From contig NZ_PZYX01000001.1 of assembly GCF_003047285.1 (NCBI RefSeq), forward strand, positions 496,001 to 560,000: a stretch of DNA of 64,000 nt, read 5' to 3'. Made by a program: the position numbers and the translations under genes. The DNA comes from Nocardioides allogilvus (lineage in GTDB: Bacteria > Actinomycetota > Actinomycetes > Propionibacteriales > Nocardioidaceae). The notes under the pieces are model-generated. The model was not told the DNA's origin and did no database searches. It was given only the letters and a program-made list of their open reading frames with translations. This document shows positions 54,689 to 63,859 of the stretch, piece by piece (the stretch's first letter is position 1; each line of letters starts with the position of its first letter).

Positions 54689-55411
54689 TCAGCGCAGGGA
54701 GTAGGTCGCCAGCGAGACGCCGACGTAGTGGGTCACGAAGGCCAGGATGGTGAAGGTGTGGAAGACCTCGTGGAAGCCGAACCATTGCGGCCACGGGTTG
54801 GGTCGCTTGGTGCCGTAGACGACCCCGCCGATCGTGTAGAGCGCGCCGCCGGCGGCGACGAGGGCGATCACGGCGGTGCCCATGGTGGCGCCGTAGCGAG
54901 CGCTGGCGCCGCTGACGAAGTCACCGAAGAAGAAGACCGGGGCCCAGCCGAGCGCCATGTAGATGGGGGCCGAGAGCCAGCGCGGTGCGCCCTTCCAGAA
55001 GACCTTCATGAACACGCCGGAGATCGCGCCGCCCCAGACGATCGCGAGCAACACCCAGCGGTCGCTGCCGTCGAGCAGCAGCAGCCCGAACGGCGTGCAG
55101 GACCCGGCGATCAGCAAGAAGATGTTGGAGTGGTCGAAGCGTTTGAGCCGCGAGTGCACGGTGGGTGACCAGGTGCCGCGGTGATAGACGGCCGAGACCG
55201 TGAACAGCACGATCGCGGTCGCGGCGAAGACGCCCGAACCGATGCGGGTGGTGGCGTCGGGGGAGAGCACGACGAGCACGATCCCCGCGGCCAGGGCCAG
55301 CGGGGCGGTGCCGAGGTGCAGCCAGCCCCGCAGACGCGGCTTGACGTCGGCAATGACCTCTTCGACGCGCTCGGAGAGCTCGTCGAACCGGTCGCGCAGG
55401 ATGTCGTTCAT
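54689..55411 (-). CDS. hemolysin III / PAQR family membrane protein
   Basis: 240 residues, seven transmembrane helices. PAQR motifs: YHRGTWSP with preceding Ser/Asp side (FTVSAVYHRG), LKRFDHSNIFLLIAGSCTPF and the terminal FHEVFHTFTILAFVTHY His pair, which bind zinc. In TrhA of B. subtilis the family serves membrane homeostasis. Confidence 0.92.
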   Translation of the reverse strand: MNDILRDRFDELSERVEEVIADVKPRLRGWLHLGTAPLALAAGIVLVVLSPDATTRIGSGVFAATAIVLFTVSAVYHRGTWSPTVHSRLKRFDHSNIFLLIAGSCTPFGLLLLDGSDRWVLLAIVWGGAISGVFMKVFWKGAPRWLSAPIYMALGWAPVFFFGDFVSGASARYGATMGTAVIALVAAGGALYTIGGVVYGTKRPNPWPQWFGFHEVFHTFTILAFVTHYVGVSLATYSLR

Positions 55412-55462
55412 GCACCCAACTTACGACAGGGTAGGTAGTGAGTCACGTCAACGGGACTGACC

Positions 55463-55954
55463 TCACGTGACGTCGTGGTCCGGCGCGCCGTCCTCGTCCT
55501 CGTCGTCGGCGTCCTCGTCACGGGTGAAGAACGAGAAGGCTCCGTCGGTCTCCAGCACGCACAGCTCGATGTCGCTCAGCCGCCGGATGCCCCGCTGACG
55601 AGCGGCCTCGTGGATGTCATCGATGGTCATCCGCTCGCCGCGCAGTGTCTCAAGCAGGGGCTCGCCGTCGCGGACCACGATGCGCGGCCGACCGGCCAGC
55701 CATGGCCGGAAGCTCGGCACGTGCAGACCGATGGAGTTCAGTGCCATGCCGGCCAGGGCGAAGGTCGCCACAGCGATCAGCGCGGCGGTCACGGAGTAGT
55801 CCTCCTGGACGATGCCCTGGCTCACGAGGTCGCCCACGGTGATGAGCAGGATCATGTCGAAGGCGGAGAGCTGGGCGACCTCGCGCTTGCCGCCCACCCG
55901 GACGACGAGCCACAGGAAGGCGAAGATCACGAGTGACCTGATCAAGATGTCCAT
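55463..55954 (-). CDS. YetF/DUF421 membrane protein
   Basis: 163 residues: three N-terminal transmembrane helices (SLVIFAFLWLVVRVGGKREV start), the cytoplasmic DUF421 domain (PRIVVRDGEPLLETLRGERM, LSDIELCVLETDGAFSFF) and an acidic tail DEDADDEDEDGAPDHD. YetF proteins contribute to spore or stress physiology in bacilli; unknown here. The start overlaps the stop of the upstream gene (ATGA). Confidence 0.88.
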   Translation of the reverse strand: MDILIRSLVIFAFLWLVVRVGGKREVAQLSAFDMILLITVGDLVSQGIVQEDYSVTAALIAVATFALAGMALNSIGLHVPSFRPWLAGRPRIVVRDGEPLLETLRGERMTIDDIHEAARQRGIRRLSDIELCVLETDGAFSFFTRDEDADDEDEDGAPDHDVT

Positions 55955-56490
55955 CAGGGCATCCTCCAGACGGTGAACGACGCGCCGACGACCGGTTGGT
56001 CGTCGACCAGCACGCTCAGGCCGCAGTCGTCGATCGCGCCGAACTGACCGGGTGCGACGCGTGCGTCCAGGCTGATCTCGAGCACGTCGCCGGTGGGCGG
56101 CGGGTCGAACTCGTAGATCACCCACGGTGGCTGGCTGGTCTCGGCTGCCGGGTTGGGATACCAGTTCTGGAAGTCGAGGTCGTGGAAGAGCTCGTCGCAC
56201 AGGCGCAGCTGGACCGTGTCGCCGAAGCCGGCCAGTGCCTCCACCGTGATGCGGAGGGGGGCCGGTTGGCCGGCGCGGGTCACCTGCGGGAACTCGGCCC
56301 GGAGCTCGTAGCCGCCGGCCGCGGCTGACGTCTCGCCGGTGCGGGGGCCGAGGAGGTCGAGACCCGCCAGGACCACGATGAGCAGCAGCACCCCGGTGCC
56401 GACGCGTCTGGCCCAGACCGCATACCGCCTGGGCGGTGTCGTCCGCAGCTCCGAAGTGGTCTCGTCCCGCGTTGTCGTCTCGCCTGCCAC
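55954..56490 (-). CDS. membrane-anchored protein, function unknown
   Basis: 178 residues from GTG 56490: a Thr/Glu-rich N-terminus, one transmembrane helix (VGTGVLLLIVVLAGLDLLG) and an extracytoplasmic beta-domain with two Cys (LRLCDELF, DDCGLSVLV). TATGGT lies 6 bases upstream of this GTG, which decides the start over ATG 56517. Translationally coupled to YetF. Confidence 0.68.
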   Translation of the reverse strand: MAGETTTRDETTSELRTTPPRRYAVWARRVGTGVLLLIVVLAGLDLLGPRTGETSAAAGGYELRAEFPQVTRAGQPAPLRITVEALAGFGDTVQLRLCDELFHDLDFQNWYPNPAAETSQPPWVIYEFDPPPTGDVLEISLDARVAPGQFGAIDDCGLSVLVDDQPVVGASFTVWRMP

Positions 56491-56496
56491 CTCGCC

Positions 56497-56517
56497 ACCA
56501 TAGGGCCCGGCTACCAT
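56497..56517. promoter_or_regulatory. divergent leaderless promoters
   Basis: Minus strand: TATGGT at 56497-56502 with 6-base spacer to GTG 56490. Plus strand: TACCAT at 56512-56517 with 6-base spacer to GTG 56524. The two -10 boxes are only 9 bases apart, so the polymerases must exclude each other. Confidence 0.6.
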
Positions 56518-56523
56518 CGGCGG

Positions 56524-57303
56524 GTGGCGAAATTGAGGGACGCAGTGCGTCGGGTGCTCTACCCGGCCTACGAGCACCGCGTGGTGAAGTTCCTCCCCGC
56601 CGACCGCATCCCCCAGCACATCGGCGTGATGCTCGACGGCAACCGGCGCTGGGCCAAGGCCGTCGGCCTCGACACGGCCGGCGGCTACCAGGCCGGAGCC
56701 GACAACATCTTCCCGCTGCTCGGCTGGTGCGAGGAGGTCGGCGTCAAGGTCGTCACCTTGTGGCTGCTCTCCAGCGACAACCTCACCAACCGGCCCCCGG
56801 AGCAGATGGCGGGGCTGCTCGGCATCATCGAGGGCGCGGTCGAGTCGCTGGCCGCCCAGCGCAAGTGGCGCATCCACCCGGTCGGCGCGCTCGACCTGCT
56901 GCCCGCCGGCACCGCTGAGAAGCTCAAGGCCGCCGAGGACGCCACCCGCGACATCGACGGCATCCTGGTCAACATCGCCGTGGGCTACGGCGGTCGCCGC
57001 GAGATCGCCGACGCGGTCCGTTCGCTGCTGGTGGAGCACGCCGCCCGCGGCACCACCCTCGAGGAGCTCGCCGACGTCATCGACGTCGAGCACATCGCCG
57101 ACCACCTCTACACCAAGGGCCAGCCCGACCCCGACCTCGTCATCCGCACCTCCGGCGAGCAGCGGCTCGGCGGCTTCCTGCTCTGGCAGAGCGCCCACTC
57201 GGAGTTCTACTTCTGCGAGGCGCTGTGGCCCGACTTCCGCCGGGTCGACTTCCTGCGCGCGATCCGTGCCTACGCCGAGCGCGAGCGTCGCTTCGGCTCC
57301 TGA
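56524..57303 (+). CDS. cis-prenyltransferase (isoprenyl diphosphate synthase, UppS family)
   Basis: 259 residues; adds isopentenyl units in cis to allylic diphosphates for wall lipid carriers. Conserved IGVMLDGNRRWAKA with catalytic Asp38; LWLLSSDNLTNRP; the C-terminal PDLVIRTSGEQRLGGFLLWQ and SEFYFCEALWPDF. The latter motifs match the short-chain Z-FPP-type actinobacterial subgroup (like Rv1086) as well as UppS, so product length is open. Confidence 0.92.
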   Translation: MAKLRDAVRRVLYPAYEHRVVKFLPADRIPQHIGVMLDGNRRWAKAVGLDTAGGYQAGADNIFPLLGWCEEVGVKVVTLWLLSSDNLTNRPPEQMAGLLGIIEGAVESLAAQRKWRIHPVGALDLLPAGTAEKLKAAEDATRDIDGILVNIAVGYGGRREIADAVRSLLVEHAARGTTLEELADVIDVEHIADHLYTKGQPDPDLVIRTSGEQRLGGFLLWQSAHSEFYFCEALWPDFRRVDFLRAIRAYAERERRFGS

Positions 57304-57614
57304 TCACCCGTCCGGGTGGGGCGCGCCCAGCGCCGTACGACGTCACGAGCCGTTCACCCCGCGTTCTGGCGTGTCGCTGGGGAATGGCTTGCGGGCGGGC
57401 GTAGTTTTTCAGGTATCGGCGGGTGGGGAAGCCTGCTGTATCGGAGGCCAGTTCGTGAGTAGTCGCGACTCAACGCAGCACATCGGCTCACCGCCGCACC
57501 GGGTGACGTCGTGCTCGTGGAGAGGCCGGCACTCCGGCCTTCTGACCCCCCGATCCGAGTGGTGAGCTCGGGCGGGCGAGAGTGTGCGCGCCGTCCGGTG
57601 AGGGGTAGTCCACA
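57304..57614 (+). other. 311-base leader region of the PhoH gene
   Basis: No gene supported. An AT-rich patch (TAGTTTTTCAGGTAT, about 57401-57415) may hold the promoter. A hairpin AGGCCGG/CCGGCCT (57523-57540) lies 75 bases before the PhoH start. Length and structure would allow a regulatory RNA leader, but I could not match it to a known riboswitch class. Confidence 0.4.
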
Positions 57615-58928
57615 GTGGCCTCCAACGCTACGAAGAACCGCACCTATGTCCTCGACACCAGCGTCCTGCTGGCCGACCCCGGCGCCCTGAAGAGGTTCGC
57701 CGAGCACGAAGTCGTGCTGCCGGTCGTCGTCATCACCGAGCTCGAGGGCAAACGGCACCACCCCGAGCTGGGCTTCTTCGCCCGATCGGCCCTGCGGATG
57801 CTCGACGAGCTGCGTGTCGAGCACGGTCGTCTCGACGCGCCGGTCCCGGTCGGCGACGAGGGCGGCACGGTCCGCGTCGAGCTCAACCACACCGACTCCG
57901 CCTCGCTCCCGTCGGGCTTCCGGCTGGGCGACAACGACACCCGGATCCTGGCGGTGGCTCGCAACCTCGCCAACGAGGGACACGAGGTCACGCTCGTGTC
58001 CAAGGACCTGCCGCTGCGGATCAAGGCATCGGCGGTCGGGCTCGACGCGCAGGAATACCGCGCCGAGGCGATCAGCGACTCCGACACCGGCTACACCGGC
58101 ATGTCCGAGATCGACGTGACCTCCGGCGAGCTCGACGAGCTCTACGAGGACGGCGTGCTCGACCTCGAGGCGGCGCGCGACCTGCCGTGCCACAACGGCC
58201 TGGTCCTGCTCTCCGATCGGGGCACGGCGCTGGGGCGCATCGGCCCCGACAAGCAGGTGCACCTCGTGCGCGGTGACCGGGAGGCCTTCGGCATCCACGG
58301 CCGCTCCGCCGAGCAGCGGATCGCCCTCGAGATGCTGCTCGACCCCGAGGTCGGCATCGTCTCGCTCGGGGGTCGCGCCGGCACCGGCAAGTCCGCGCTC
58401 GCGCTGTGTGCCGGGCTCGAAGCGGTGATGGAGCGTCGCCAGCACAAGAAGGTCGTCGTGTTCCGTCCGCTGTTCGCCGTCGGCGGCCAGGAGCTCGGCT
58501 ACCTTCCCGGCTCGGAGTCGGAGAAGATGAGCCCCTGGGGCCAGGCGGTCTTCGACACGCTCGGCGCGCTCACCACGCCCGAGGTGATCGACGAGGTGAT
58601 GGACCGCGGCATGCTCGAGGTGCTGCCGCTGACCCACATTCGCGGCCGCTCCCTGCACGACGCGTTCGTGATCGTCGACGAGGCCCAGTCGCTCGAGCGC
58701 AACGTCCTGCTGACCGTGCTCTCGCGGATCGGCGCCAACTCCAAGGTCGTGCTGACCCACGACGTCGCGCAGCGCGACAACCTCCGGGTCGGTCGCCACG
58801 ACGGCATCGTGGCGGTGATCGACAAGCTCAAGGGCCACCCGCTCTTCGCGCACGTCACCCTGACCCGCTCGGAGCGTTCGCAGATCGCGGCGCTGGTGAC
58901 CGAGATGCTGGAGAACGTCCACCTGTGA
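57615..58928 (+). CDS. PhoH2-type PIN-PhoH ATPase
   Basis: 437 residues. N-terminal PIN ribonuclease domain ([20 protein letters not shown] with the first Asp, [40 protein letters not shown]), then a PhoH helicase domain with Walker [12 protein letters not shown] near 253 and Walker [12 protein letters not shown]. Such fusions unwind and cleave RNA; in mycobacteria they are linked to an upstream antitoxin-like peptide, not seen here. GTG 57615 start. Strong terminator downstream. Confidence 0.92.
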   Translation: MASNATKNRTYVLDTSVLLADPGALKRFAEHEVVLPVVVITELEGKRHHPELGFFARSALRMLDELRVEHGRLDAPVPVGDEGGTVRVELNHTDSASLPSGFRLGDNDTRILAVARNLANEGHEVTLVSKDLPLRIKASAVGLDAQEYRAEAISDSDTGYTGMSEIDVTSGELDELYEDGVLDLEAARDLPCHNGLVLLSDRGTALGRIGPDKQVHLVRGDREAFGIHGRSAEQRIALEMLLDPEVGIVSLGGRAGTGKSALALCAGLEAVMERRQHKKVVVFRPLFAVGGQELGYLPGSESEKMSPWGQAVFDTLGALTTPEVIDEVMDRGMLEVLPLTHIRGRSLHDAFVIVDEAQSLERNVLLTVLSRIGANSKVVLTHDVAQRDNLRVGRHDGIVAVIDKLKGHPLFAHVTLTRSERSQIAALVTEMLENVHL

Positions 58929-58934
58929 TCTGTG

Positions 58935-58967
58935 CCGCCCCGCCCGGAACTGTTCCGGGCGGGGCGG
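58935..58967 (+). terminator. strong terminator of the PhoH gene
   Basis: Perfect 15-base arms (CCGCCCCGCCCGGAA and its complement) with loop CTG, 6 bases after the stop. Confidence 0.85.
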
Positions 58968-59187
58968 TCCGACCAGATGAGGCCACGGTGGCTTGTGTGA
59001 CTCCTGGGGCGAATGAGGCCTGATTCTTTTCGCGTTCGGTTTGCGTGCCCCTGATTCGTCCTGCATGGTTACCGAGATCGTTTTGTGACATTTCCGCGTC
59101 AGCCCCCCCGCCTCGGCGATGTCATCTCTCGGGAGCGGTCATTGCTCTGCGCAATGCCATCCGTCGTCGACCCGTGAGACATCCCCT

Positions 59188-59844
59188 GTGACGAAGCCTG
59201 ACAAGTACGTCCCCAAGCACCTCGCTCCCGGCAAGCACAAGGCACTCAGGACCGCCCCCCAGCGGGCGCTGCGCAACTCGGTCGTCCTCACCGGTGTCGC
59301 CGCCGTGGCCACCGGACTCGTCGTCTCCAACGGTGTGCTCAGCACGCCGGCAGGTACGGCGACCAGCGACCTCGCAGCGGCGGCGGTCAAGGGCACCGGG
59401 TCGGTGCAGGCTGCCGACACGCTCGAGCGCCGCGAGGCCAGCGGGCCGGTGTCCCGCTCCGATCGCCGCGGCAGCACCGACGCCCGCAAGGTCGCCGCGC
59501 TCTCGGCCGGCAACGGCCCGGCGATCACCCGCACCGAGGACCTCTCGACCGGCGACCCGCGCGACATCGCGCGTGCCCTGCTGCCGGAGTTCGGCTTCGA
59601 CGCGTCGCAGTTCGACTGCCTGGACTCGCTCTACATGAGCGAGTCGGGCTGGCGCATCGACGCCGACAACCCGACCTCGTCGGCCTACGGCATCCCGCAG
59701 GCGCTCACCCAGCTCCACGAGCTGCCCGCCGACTACATGACCTCGGCGGAGTCACAGATCCGCTGGGGCCTGGGCTACATCCAGGACACCTACGGCACCC
59801 CGTGCAACGCCTGGTCGTTCAAGGCCGGCAACAACTGGTACTGA
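59188..59844 (+). CDS. secreted transglycosylase-like (SLT/Rpf-type) protein
   Basis: 218 residues from GTG 59188. Basic N-terminus (KYVPKHLAPGKHKALR), export signal or anchor (NSVVLTGVAAVATGLVVSNG), Ala/Ser/Arg-rich linker, and an SLT-like C-terminal domain: DCLDSLYMSESGWRIDADNP with the likely catalytic Glu, SSAYGIPQALT, and a final AGNNWY. It probably remodels peptidoglycan. ATG 59119 is an alternative start but lacks the usual beginning. The 220 bases upstream include TTTTGTGACATTTC. Confidence 0.75.
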   Translation: MTKPDKYVPKHLAPGKHKALRTAPQRALRNSVVLTGVAAVATGLVVSNGVLSTPAGTATSDLAAAAVKGTGSVQAADTLERREASGPVSRSDRRGSTDARKVAALSAGNGPAITRTEDLSTGDPRDIARALLPEFGFDASQFDCLDSLYMSESGWRIDADNPTSSAYGIPQALTQLHELPADYMTSAESQIRWGLGYIQDTYGTPCNAWSFKAGNNWY

Positions 59845-59988
59845 AGCCCGCGCTGACTGACGAGCAGCAGCGCCCGCGCCGCGGCTGAGGCACTTCTGTT
59901 TCAACTGCAGGCAGTTCGCGTGGACGTATGAGCGACTGAGCGTGAGCCTTGTCCGTGCCAGCGCGAACTGCCTTCAAGTGGTGCAGGG

Positions 59989-60693
59989 TCAGCGGGCCTC
60001 GAACACCGTGACGTGCCCGGCGTACTCCCGCTCGCCCTCGAAGGGCGGCAGCACCAGGCCCTCGTCGAACGAGTCGAGATAGGCCTGGGCGGCGGCGTGG
60101 TCACCGAAGACGGCGCGCGTCTCGAGGTCGTGGCGGCGGACGTCGCCGAAGCGGCGACCGAGGACGAACTCGCCCGTCTCGCTGCTGAACTGGGTGATCG
60201 CGGGCTTGCCGCCGGCCGCACGCAGCAGGTCGGCGATGTGGTCGTTGCCGTTGGTGACGGCCACGAACGTGCCGCCCGGTCGCAGCACCCGGCGGACCTC
60301 GTTGAGGGCGCGGTCGAGGTCGCGGACGTGGTAGAGCATCCAGCCGGCGTAGACGACGTCGAAGGACGCGTCGTCGAACGGCAGGTAGCAGATGTCGGCC
60401 TGGCGGGCATCGACACCACGCGCGGCGGTGAGCTCGACGAAGCGCTCGGAGAAGTCGGTCGCGACCAGCGTGACGCCCGGCAGCGCGTTGATCCGCTCGG
60501 CCATGGCGCCGGTGCCGCAGCCGACCTCGAGGACGTCGGCGTCGCCGACGAGCGCGCGGTCGATCGCGTTGAGCGCCTCGTTGACCGGGTCGAGCCCCTC
60601 GGCGGTGGGCTGCCAGACTGAGCGACGGGTCTCGAGGTTGTCCTCGGAGGCGTACTGCTCGCGGACGTAGTCCGGATCGTTCATCTGGCTCAT
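59989..60693 (-). CDS. class I SAM-dependent methyltransferase
   Basis: 234 residues. Motif [73 protein letters not shown]: the UbiE/Methyltransf_11 type. The start ATG overlaps the fumC stop by 4 bases, so it is translated from the fumC message. Substrate unknown. Confidence 0.85.
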   Translation of the reverse strand: MSQMNDPDYVREQYASEDNLETRRSVWQPTAEGLDPVNEALNAIDRALVGDADVLEVGCGTGAMAERINALPGVTLVATDFSERFVELTAARGVDARQADICYLPFDDASFDVVYAGWMLYHVRDLDRALNEVRRVLRPGGTFVAVTNGNDHIADLLRAAGGKPAITQFSSETGEFVLGRRFGDVRRHDLETRAVFGDHAAAQAYLDSFDEGLVLPPFEGEREYAGHVTVFEAR

Positions 60694-62060
60694 GGTCGAG
60701 TCATCCGTTCCACGTCGAGGGCTGCGTCGAGCTGCTGCTCGGTGAGGTCGCCGCGATCGACGTACCCCATCGCGAGGACCGTATCCCGGATCGTGGCTCC
60801 GTCCTTCAATGCCTGCTTCGCCACCTTGGCGGCCTCCTCGTAGCCGAGGTGCTTGTTCAGCGGGGTGACGACGCTCGGGGAGGACTCGGCGTAGGCGCGC
60901 ATGCGGTCGGCGTCGGCGGTGATGCCGTCGATGCAGCGCCCGGCGAGCAGTGTGGTGGAGGTCGACAGGAGCCGGATCGACTCGAGCAGGTTGCGGGCGA
61001 TCACCGGCATCTGCACGTTGAGCTCGAAGTTGCCGCTCGCCCCCGCCCACGCCACGGCCGCGTCGTTGCCGACCACCTGGGCGCAGACCATCAGCGTCGC
61101 CTCGGGCAGCACGGGGTTGACCTTGCCCGGCATGATGCTCGAGCCCGGCTGGAGGTCGGGCAGGTGGATCTCGGCGAGCCCGGTCGTCGGGCCGGAGGAG
61201 AGCCAGCGCAGGTCGTTGCAGATCTTGGTGAGGCCGACTGCGATGGTCCGCAGCACGCCGGACAGCTCGACGAGCGAGTCGCGGGTGCCCTGCGCCTCGA
61301 AGTGGTTGCGCGCCTCGGTGAACTCCTGCCCGGTGTCGGCGGACAGCGCGGAGATCACGGCCGCCGCGAAGCCGGGAGGGGTGTTGATGCCGGTGCCGAC
61401 GGCGGTGCCGCCCAGGGGCAGCTCACGCACGCGGGGGAGTACGGCGCCGAGCCGCTCGGCGGCGTACGACACCGTTGCGGCGTAGCCGCCGAACTCCTGA
61501 CCGAGCATGACCGGGGTCGCGTCCATCAGGTGGGTGCGCCCGGCCTTGACCAGCCCGGCGAACTCCTCGGCCTTCGCCGACAACGACGCCTCGAGGGTCG
61601 CCAGCGCGGGCAGCAGGTCCTCGACGACCGCGAGGGTGGCGGCGACGTGGATCGCGGTGGGGAAGGTGTCGTTGGAGGACTGCGAGGCGTTGACGTGGTC
61701 GTTGGGATGGACGTCGCCGGCGAGCGAGGCGAGGACCTCGTTCATGTTCATGTTGGAGCTGGTGCCCGACCCGGTCTGGAAGACGTCGAGCGGGAAGGCG
61801 TCGAGGTGCTCGCCGGCCGCGACCCCGCTCGCGGCGCCGGCGATGGCGGCGCCCTGCTCGGCGGTGATGACGCCCAGGTCGGCGTTGACACCTGCCGCCG
61901 CGCCCTTCACCAGCGCGAGCGCCCGGACCAAGCGCGGCTCGAGGACGGTCCCGCTGATCGGGAAGTTTTCGATCGCCCGCTGCGTCTGGGCCCGCCACAG
62001 TGCGTCGGCCGGGACCTCGATGTCGCCGAGGGAGTCGTGTTCGGTGCGCGTCTTGCTCAT
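60690..62060 (-). CDS. fumC: class II fumarate hydratase
   Basis: 456 residues; fumarate to malate in the TCA cycle, oxygen-stable. Family landmarks: [42 protein letters not shown], and the signature [11 protein letters not shown] with the catalytic Ser loop. TAGCGT lies 7 bases before ATG 62060; longer upstream frames lack conservation. Confidence 0.95.
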   Translation of the reverse strand: MSKTRTEHDSLGDIEVPADALWRAQTQRAIENFPISGTVLEPRLVRALALVKGAAAGVNADLGVITAEQGAAIAGAASGVAAGEHLDAFPLDVFQTGSGTSSNMNMNEVLASLAGDVHPNDHVNASQSSNDTFPTAIHVAATLAVVEDLLPALATLEASLSAKAEEFAGLVKAGRTHLMDATPVMLGQEFGGYAATVSYAAERLGAVLPRVRELPLGGTAVGTGINTPPGFAAAVISALSADTGQEFTEARNHFEAQGTRDSLVELSGVLRTIAVGLTKICNDLRWLSSGPTTGLAEIHLPDLQPGSSIMPGKVNPVLPEATLMVCAQVVGNDAAVAWAGASGNFELNVQMPVIARNLLESIRLLSTSTTLLAGRCIDGITADADRMRAYAESSPSVVTPLNKHLGYEEAAKVAKQALKDGATIRDTVLAMGYVDRGDLTEQQLDAALDVERMTRP

Positions 62061-62334
62061 GGCACCGACGCTACTCCCGACGTCAGCCGACCGAATGACG
62101 CTCAGCCGATGCGACCCGCCGGCCACCCTTGCGAGCGGCGCAGGGGATGCGTCGCCATGGTCAAGCAGGGCACAGCCGGGGCAGGGCTGGCGCCTGGGTT
62201 GAGGCAGTCGACGGGTCGCATGCGGTAGTGCTCCCACGGTTTCACTCGACGCACAGGCGGGGAGGCCTGGAGGTCAGGTGCAGCACGCCGAGGGTTGTTG
62301 GGGGGATGTGCTTGCCACCACTGTGACGAGTCCT

Positions 62335-62350
62335 CTTGACGGGTGTCAAG
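62335..62350 (+). promoter_or_regulatory. TetR-type operator dyad
   Basis: CTTGAC GGGT GTCAAG, a perfect 6-base dyad about 53 bases before the TetR start. It may be the autoregulatory site, or its left arm may act as a -35-like sequence. Confidence 0.5.
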
Positions 62351-62389
62351 GGTTCCGGGGCGCCAGGGTCGAACATCCCCCACCTGGCC

Positions 62390-62395
62390 TACGCT
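62390..62395 (+). promoter_or_regulatory. -10 element of the TetR gene
   Basis: TACGCT, 7-base spacer, ATG 62403. Confidence 0.5.
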
Positions 62396-62402
62396 GTTGA
62401 TC

Positions 62403-63026
62403 ATGACCCCCACGGCCGCGACGGTGCGACGCACCCGCGAGCAGAAGGTCGACGCGCGACGCGACCAGCTCGCGGAGTCGGCACTCGTGACGCTCGGTGA
62501 GCGGGGCTAAGCCAGGACCTCCCTGCGGGAGATCGCCCAGAACTCGCCCTTCTCCCACGGCGTCCTGCACTACTACTTCGAGAACAAGTTCGAGCTGATC
62601 ACCTACTGCGTGCGCTACTACAAGGCGCAGTGCGTGACTCGCTACGACGAGCTCGTGGCCACCTCGACGACGCCCGACGAGCTGCGCCTGCGCTTCGCCG
62701 ACAAGCTCGTCGAGACGCTCACCGACGAGTCGCACATGCACCGGCTCTGGTACGACCTGCGCACGCAGGCAATGTTCGAGGAGGCGCTGCGTGAGGCAGT
62801 GCTGGAGATCGACCAGTCCCTCGAGCTGATGGTGTGGCAGGTCGTCGCGCGCTTCGCCGAGCTGTCCGGTGCCACCCCGCTGCTCGACTCCGCCACGACG
62901 TACGCCCTGCTCGACGGCGTCTTCGAGCGGGCCCTCCTCGAGCACCTCACCGGCACGGGCACCGCGCTGCCGACGCTGCACGACCGGGCCTACAGCCTGC
63001 TGCCGTCCTTGATCTCGGACAGCTGA
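62403..63026 (+). pseudogene. TetR-family regulator broken by a nonsense codon
   Basis: A complete TetR frame of 207 codons with one in-frame TAA at 62508-62510 (codon 36). Before it: TREQKVDARRDQLAESALVT and LGERG; after it: ARTSLREIAQNSPFSHGVLH and YYFENKFELITYCVRYYKAQ. The stop replaces the aromatic residue usual in the GERGYxxTS helix, so a single TAC to TAA change explains it. The rest shows no decay. Restart at ATG 62610 would give a protein without the DNA-binding domain. Confidence 0.85.
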
Positions 63027-63033
63027 CCTCGTC

Positions 63034-63723
63034 CTAGCGGCGAGCCACGTAGAGGTAGTAGGTCTCCGGGCGGTCCTGGAGCAGCACGTCATGCGGCTGC
63101 TCGTCGACCTCGTCGAAGACGGCGCGCATCGCGCTGTGCAGCTCCGGAGCCGCCGCGGCCGACCAGATCACGAGGGCGCCCTCGGGGTTGAGCAGGTCAC
63201 GACACCGGGCGAGGAAGGGCTCCTCGTAGACGCGGACGTTGTCCTCGTGGACGAGGTAGCCCGGGCCGTTGTCGACGTCGAGCAGGATCAGGTCGTACGT
63301 CGACCGCGCCTCGGCTATCGCCATCAGGATGTCGGCATTGACGATCCTGACCCGCTGGTCGGCGAGGATGGCCGGTCCGTGCGGGACGGTGCCGTCACGC
63401 ATCCACCCGACGAGAACCTCCTCGATCTCCACGACCATCACCCGCTCCACGCGCGGGTCGGCCAGGACGCGCCGGGTGGTGAAGCCCAGTCCGAGCCCGC
63501 CCACCACGACGTCGCGCGGTCGCGGCACGACGTCCAGGGCTGCGGCGGCGAGCTCGATCTCGGTGCCGGTCTCCTGGGTGTCCATCACGAAGACGCCGTT
63601 GACCCGCAGCTCGATCACGTCGGCCGCGAGCGCGGACCTGTGCCGCCGCAGCACCACCTCACCGCGCGGGGTCTCCGCCCGCGCGATCTCCACGATGTCG
63701 CCCTCGCTGCGCATGCCGTCCAT
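63034..63723 (-). CDS. spermidine synthase-like methyltransferase-fold protein
   Basis: 229 residues. Rossmann motif VVVGGLGLGFTTRRVLADP, VMVVEIEEVLVGWMR, VRIVNADILMAI and LILLDVDNGPGYLVHEDN. The aminopropyl-acceptor pocket of true SpeE is not obvious, so the substrate is unclear; similar stand-alone proteins are common in actinobacteria. GACGGT lies 6 bases before ATG 63723. Confidence 0.78.
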   Translation of the reverse strand: MDGMRSEGDIVEIARAETPRGEVVLRRHRSALAADVIELRVNGVFVMDTQETGTEIELAAAALDVVPRPRDVVVGGLGLGFTTRRVLADPRVERVMVVEIEEVLVGWMRDGTVPHGPAILADQRVRIVNADILMAIAEARSTYDLILLDVDNGPGYLVHEDNVRVYEEPFLARCRDLLNPEGALVIWSAAAAPELHSAMRAVFDEVDEQPHDVLLQDRPETYYLYVARR

Positions 63724-63859
63724 CCAAACACCGTCGCCCGGGGATGTGGGTCGCCGGGCGTCCGAGGGGTGGTCGCAACGGTGAGAACACGTGGAACACC
63801 TCGCTCGCAGGTGTGACGGAGATTACGCTCGCGCCAGTCCAGCATCCCGAGGAGATCCC

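Larger units (their letters stand above)
62061..62402. other. 342-base intergenic region between fumC and the TetR gene
   Basis: No gene supported. It holds the fumC promoter (TAGCGT, minus strand, 62068-62073) at its left end, and at its right end a TetR-type operator and the -10 TACGCT of the broken regulator. The middle 200 bases show nothing recognisable. Confidence 0.5.

Noticed and set aside
57304..57614. Known riboswitch (c-di-AMP, cobalamin or SAM) before PhoH
   Set aside because: I could not find the conserved cores of these classes in the leader, so no class is claimed.
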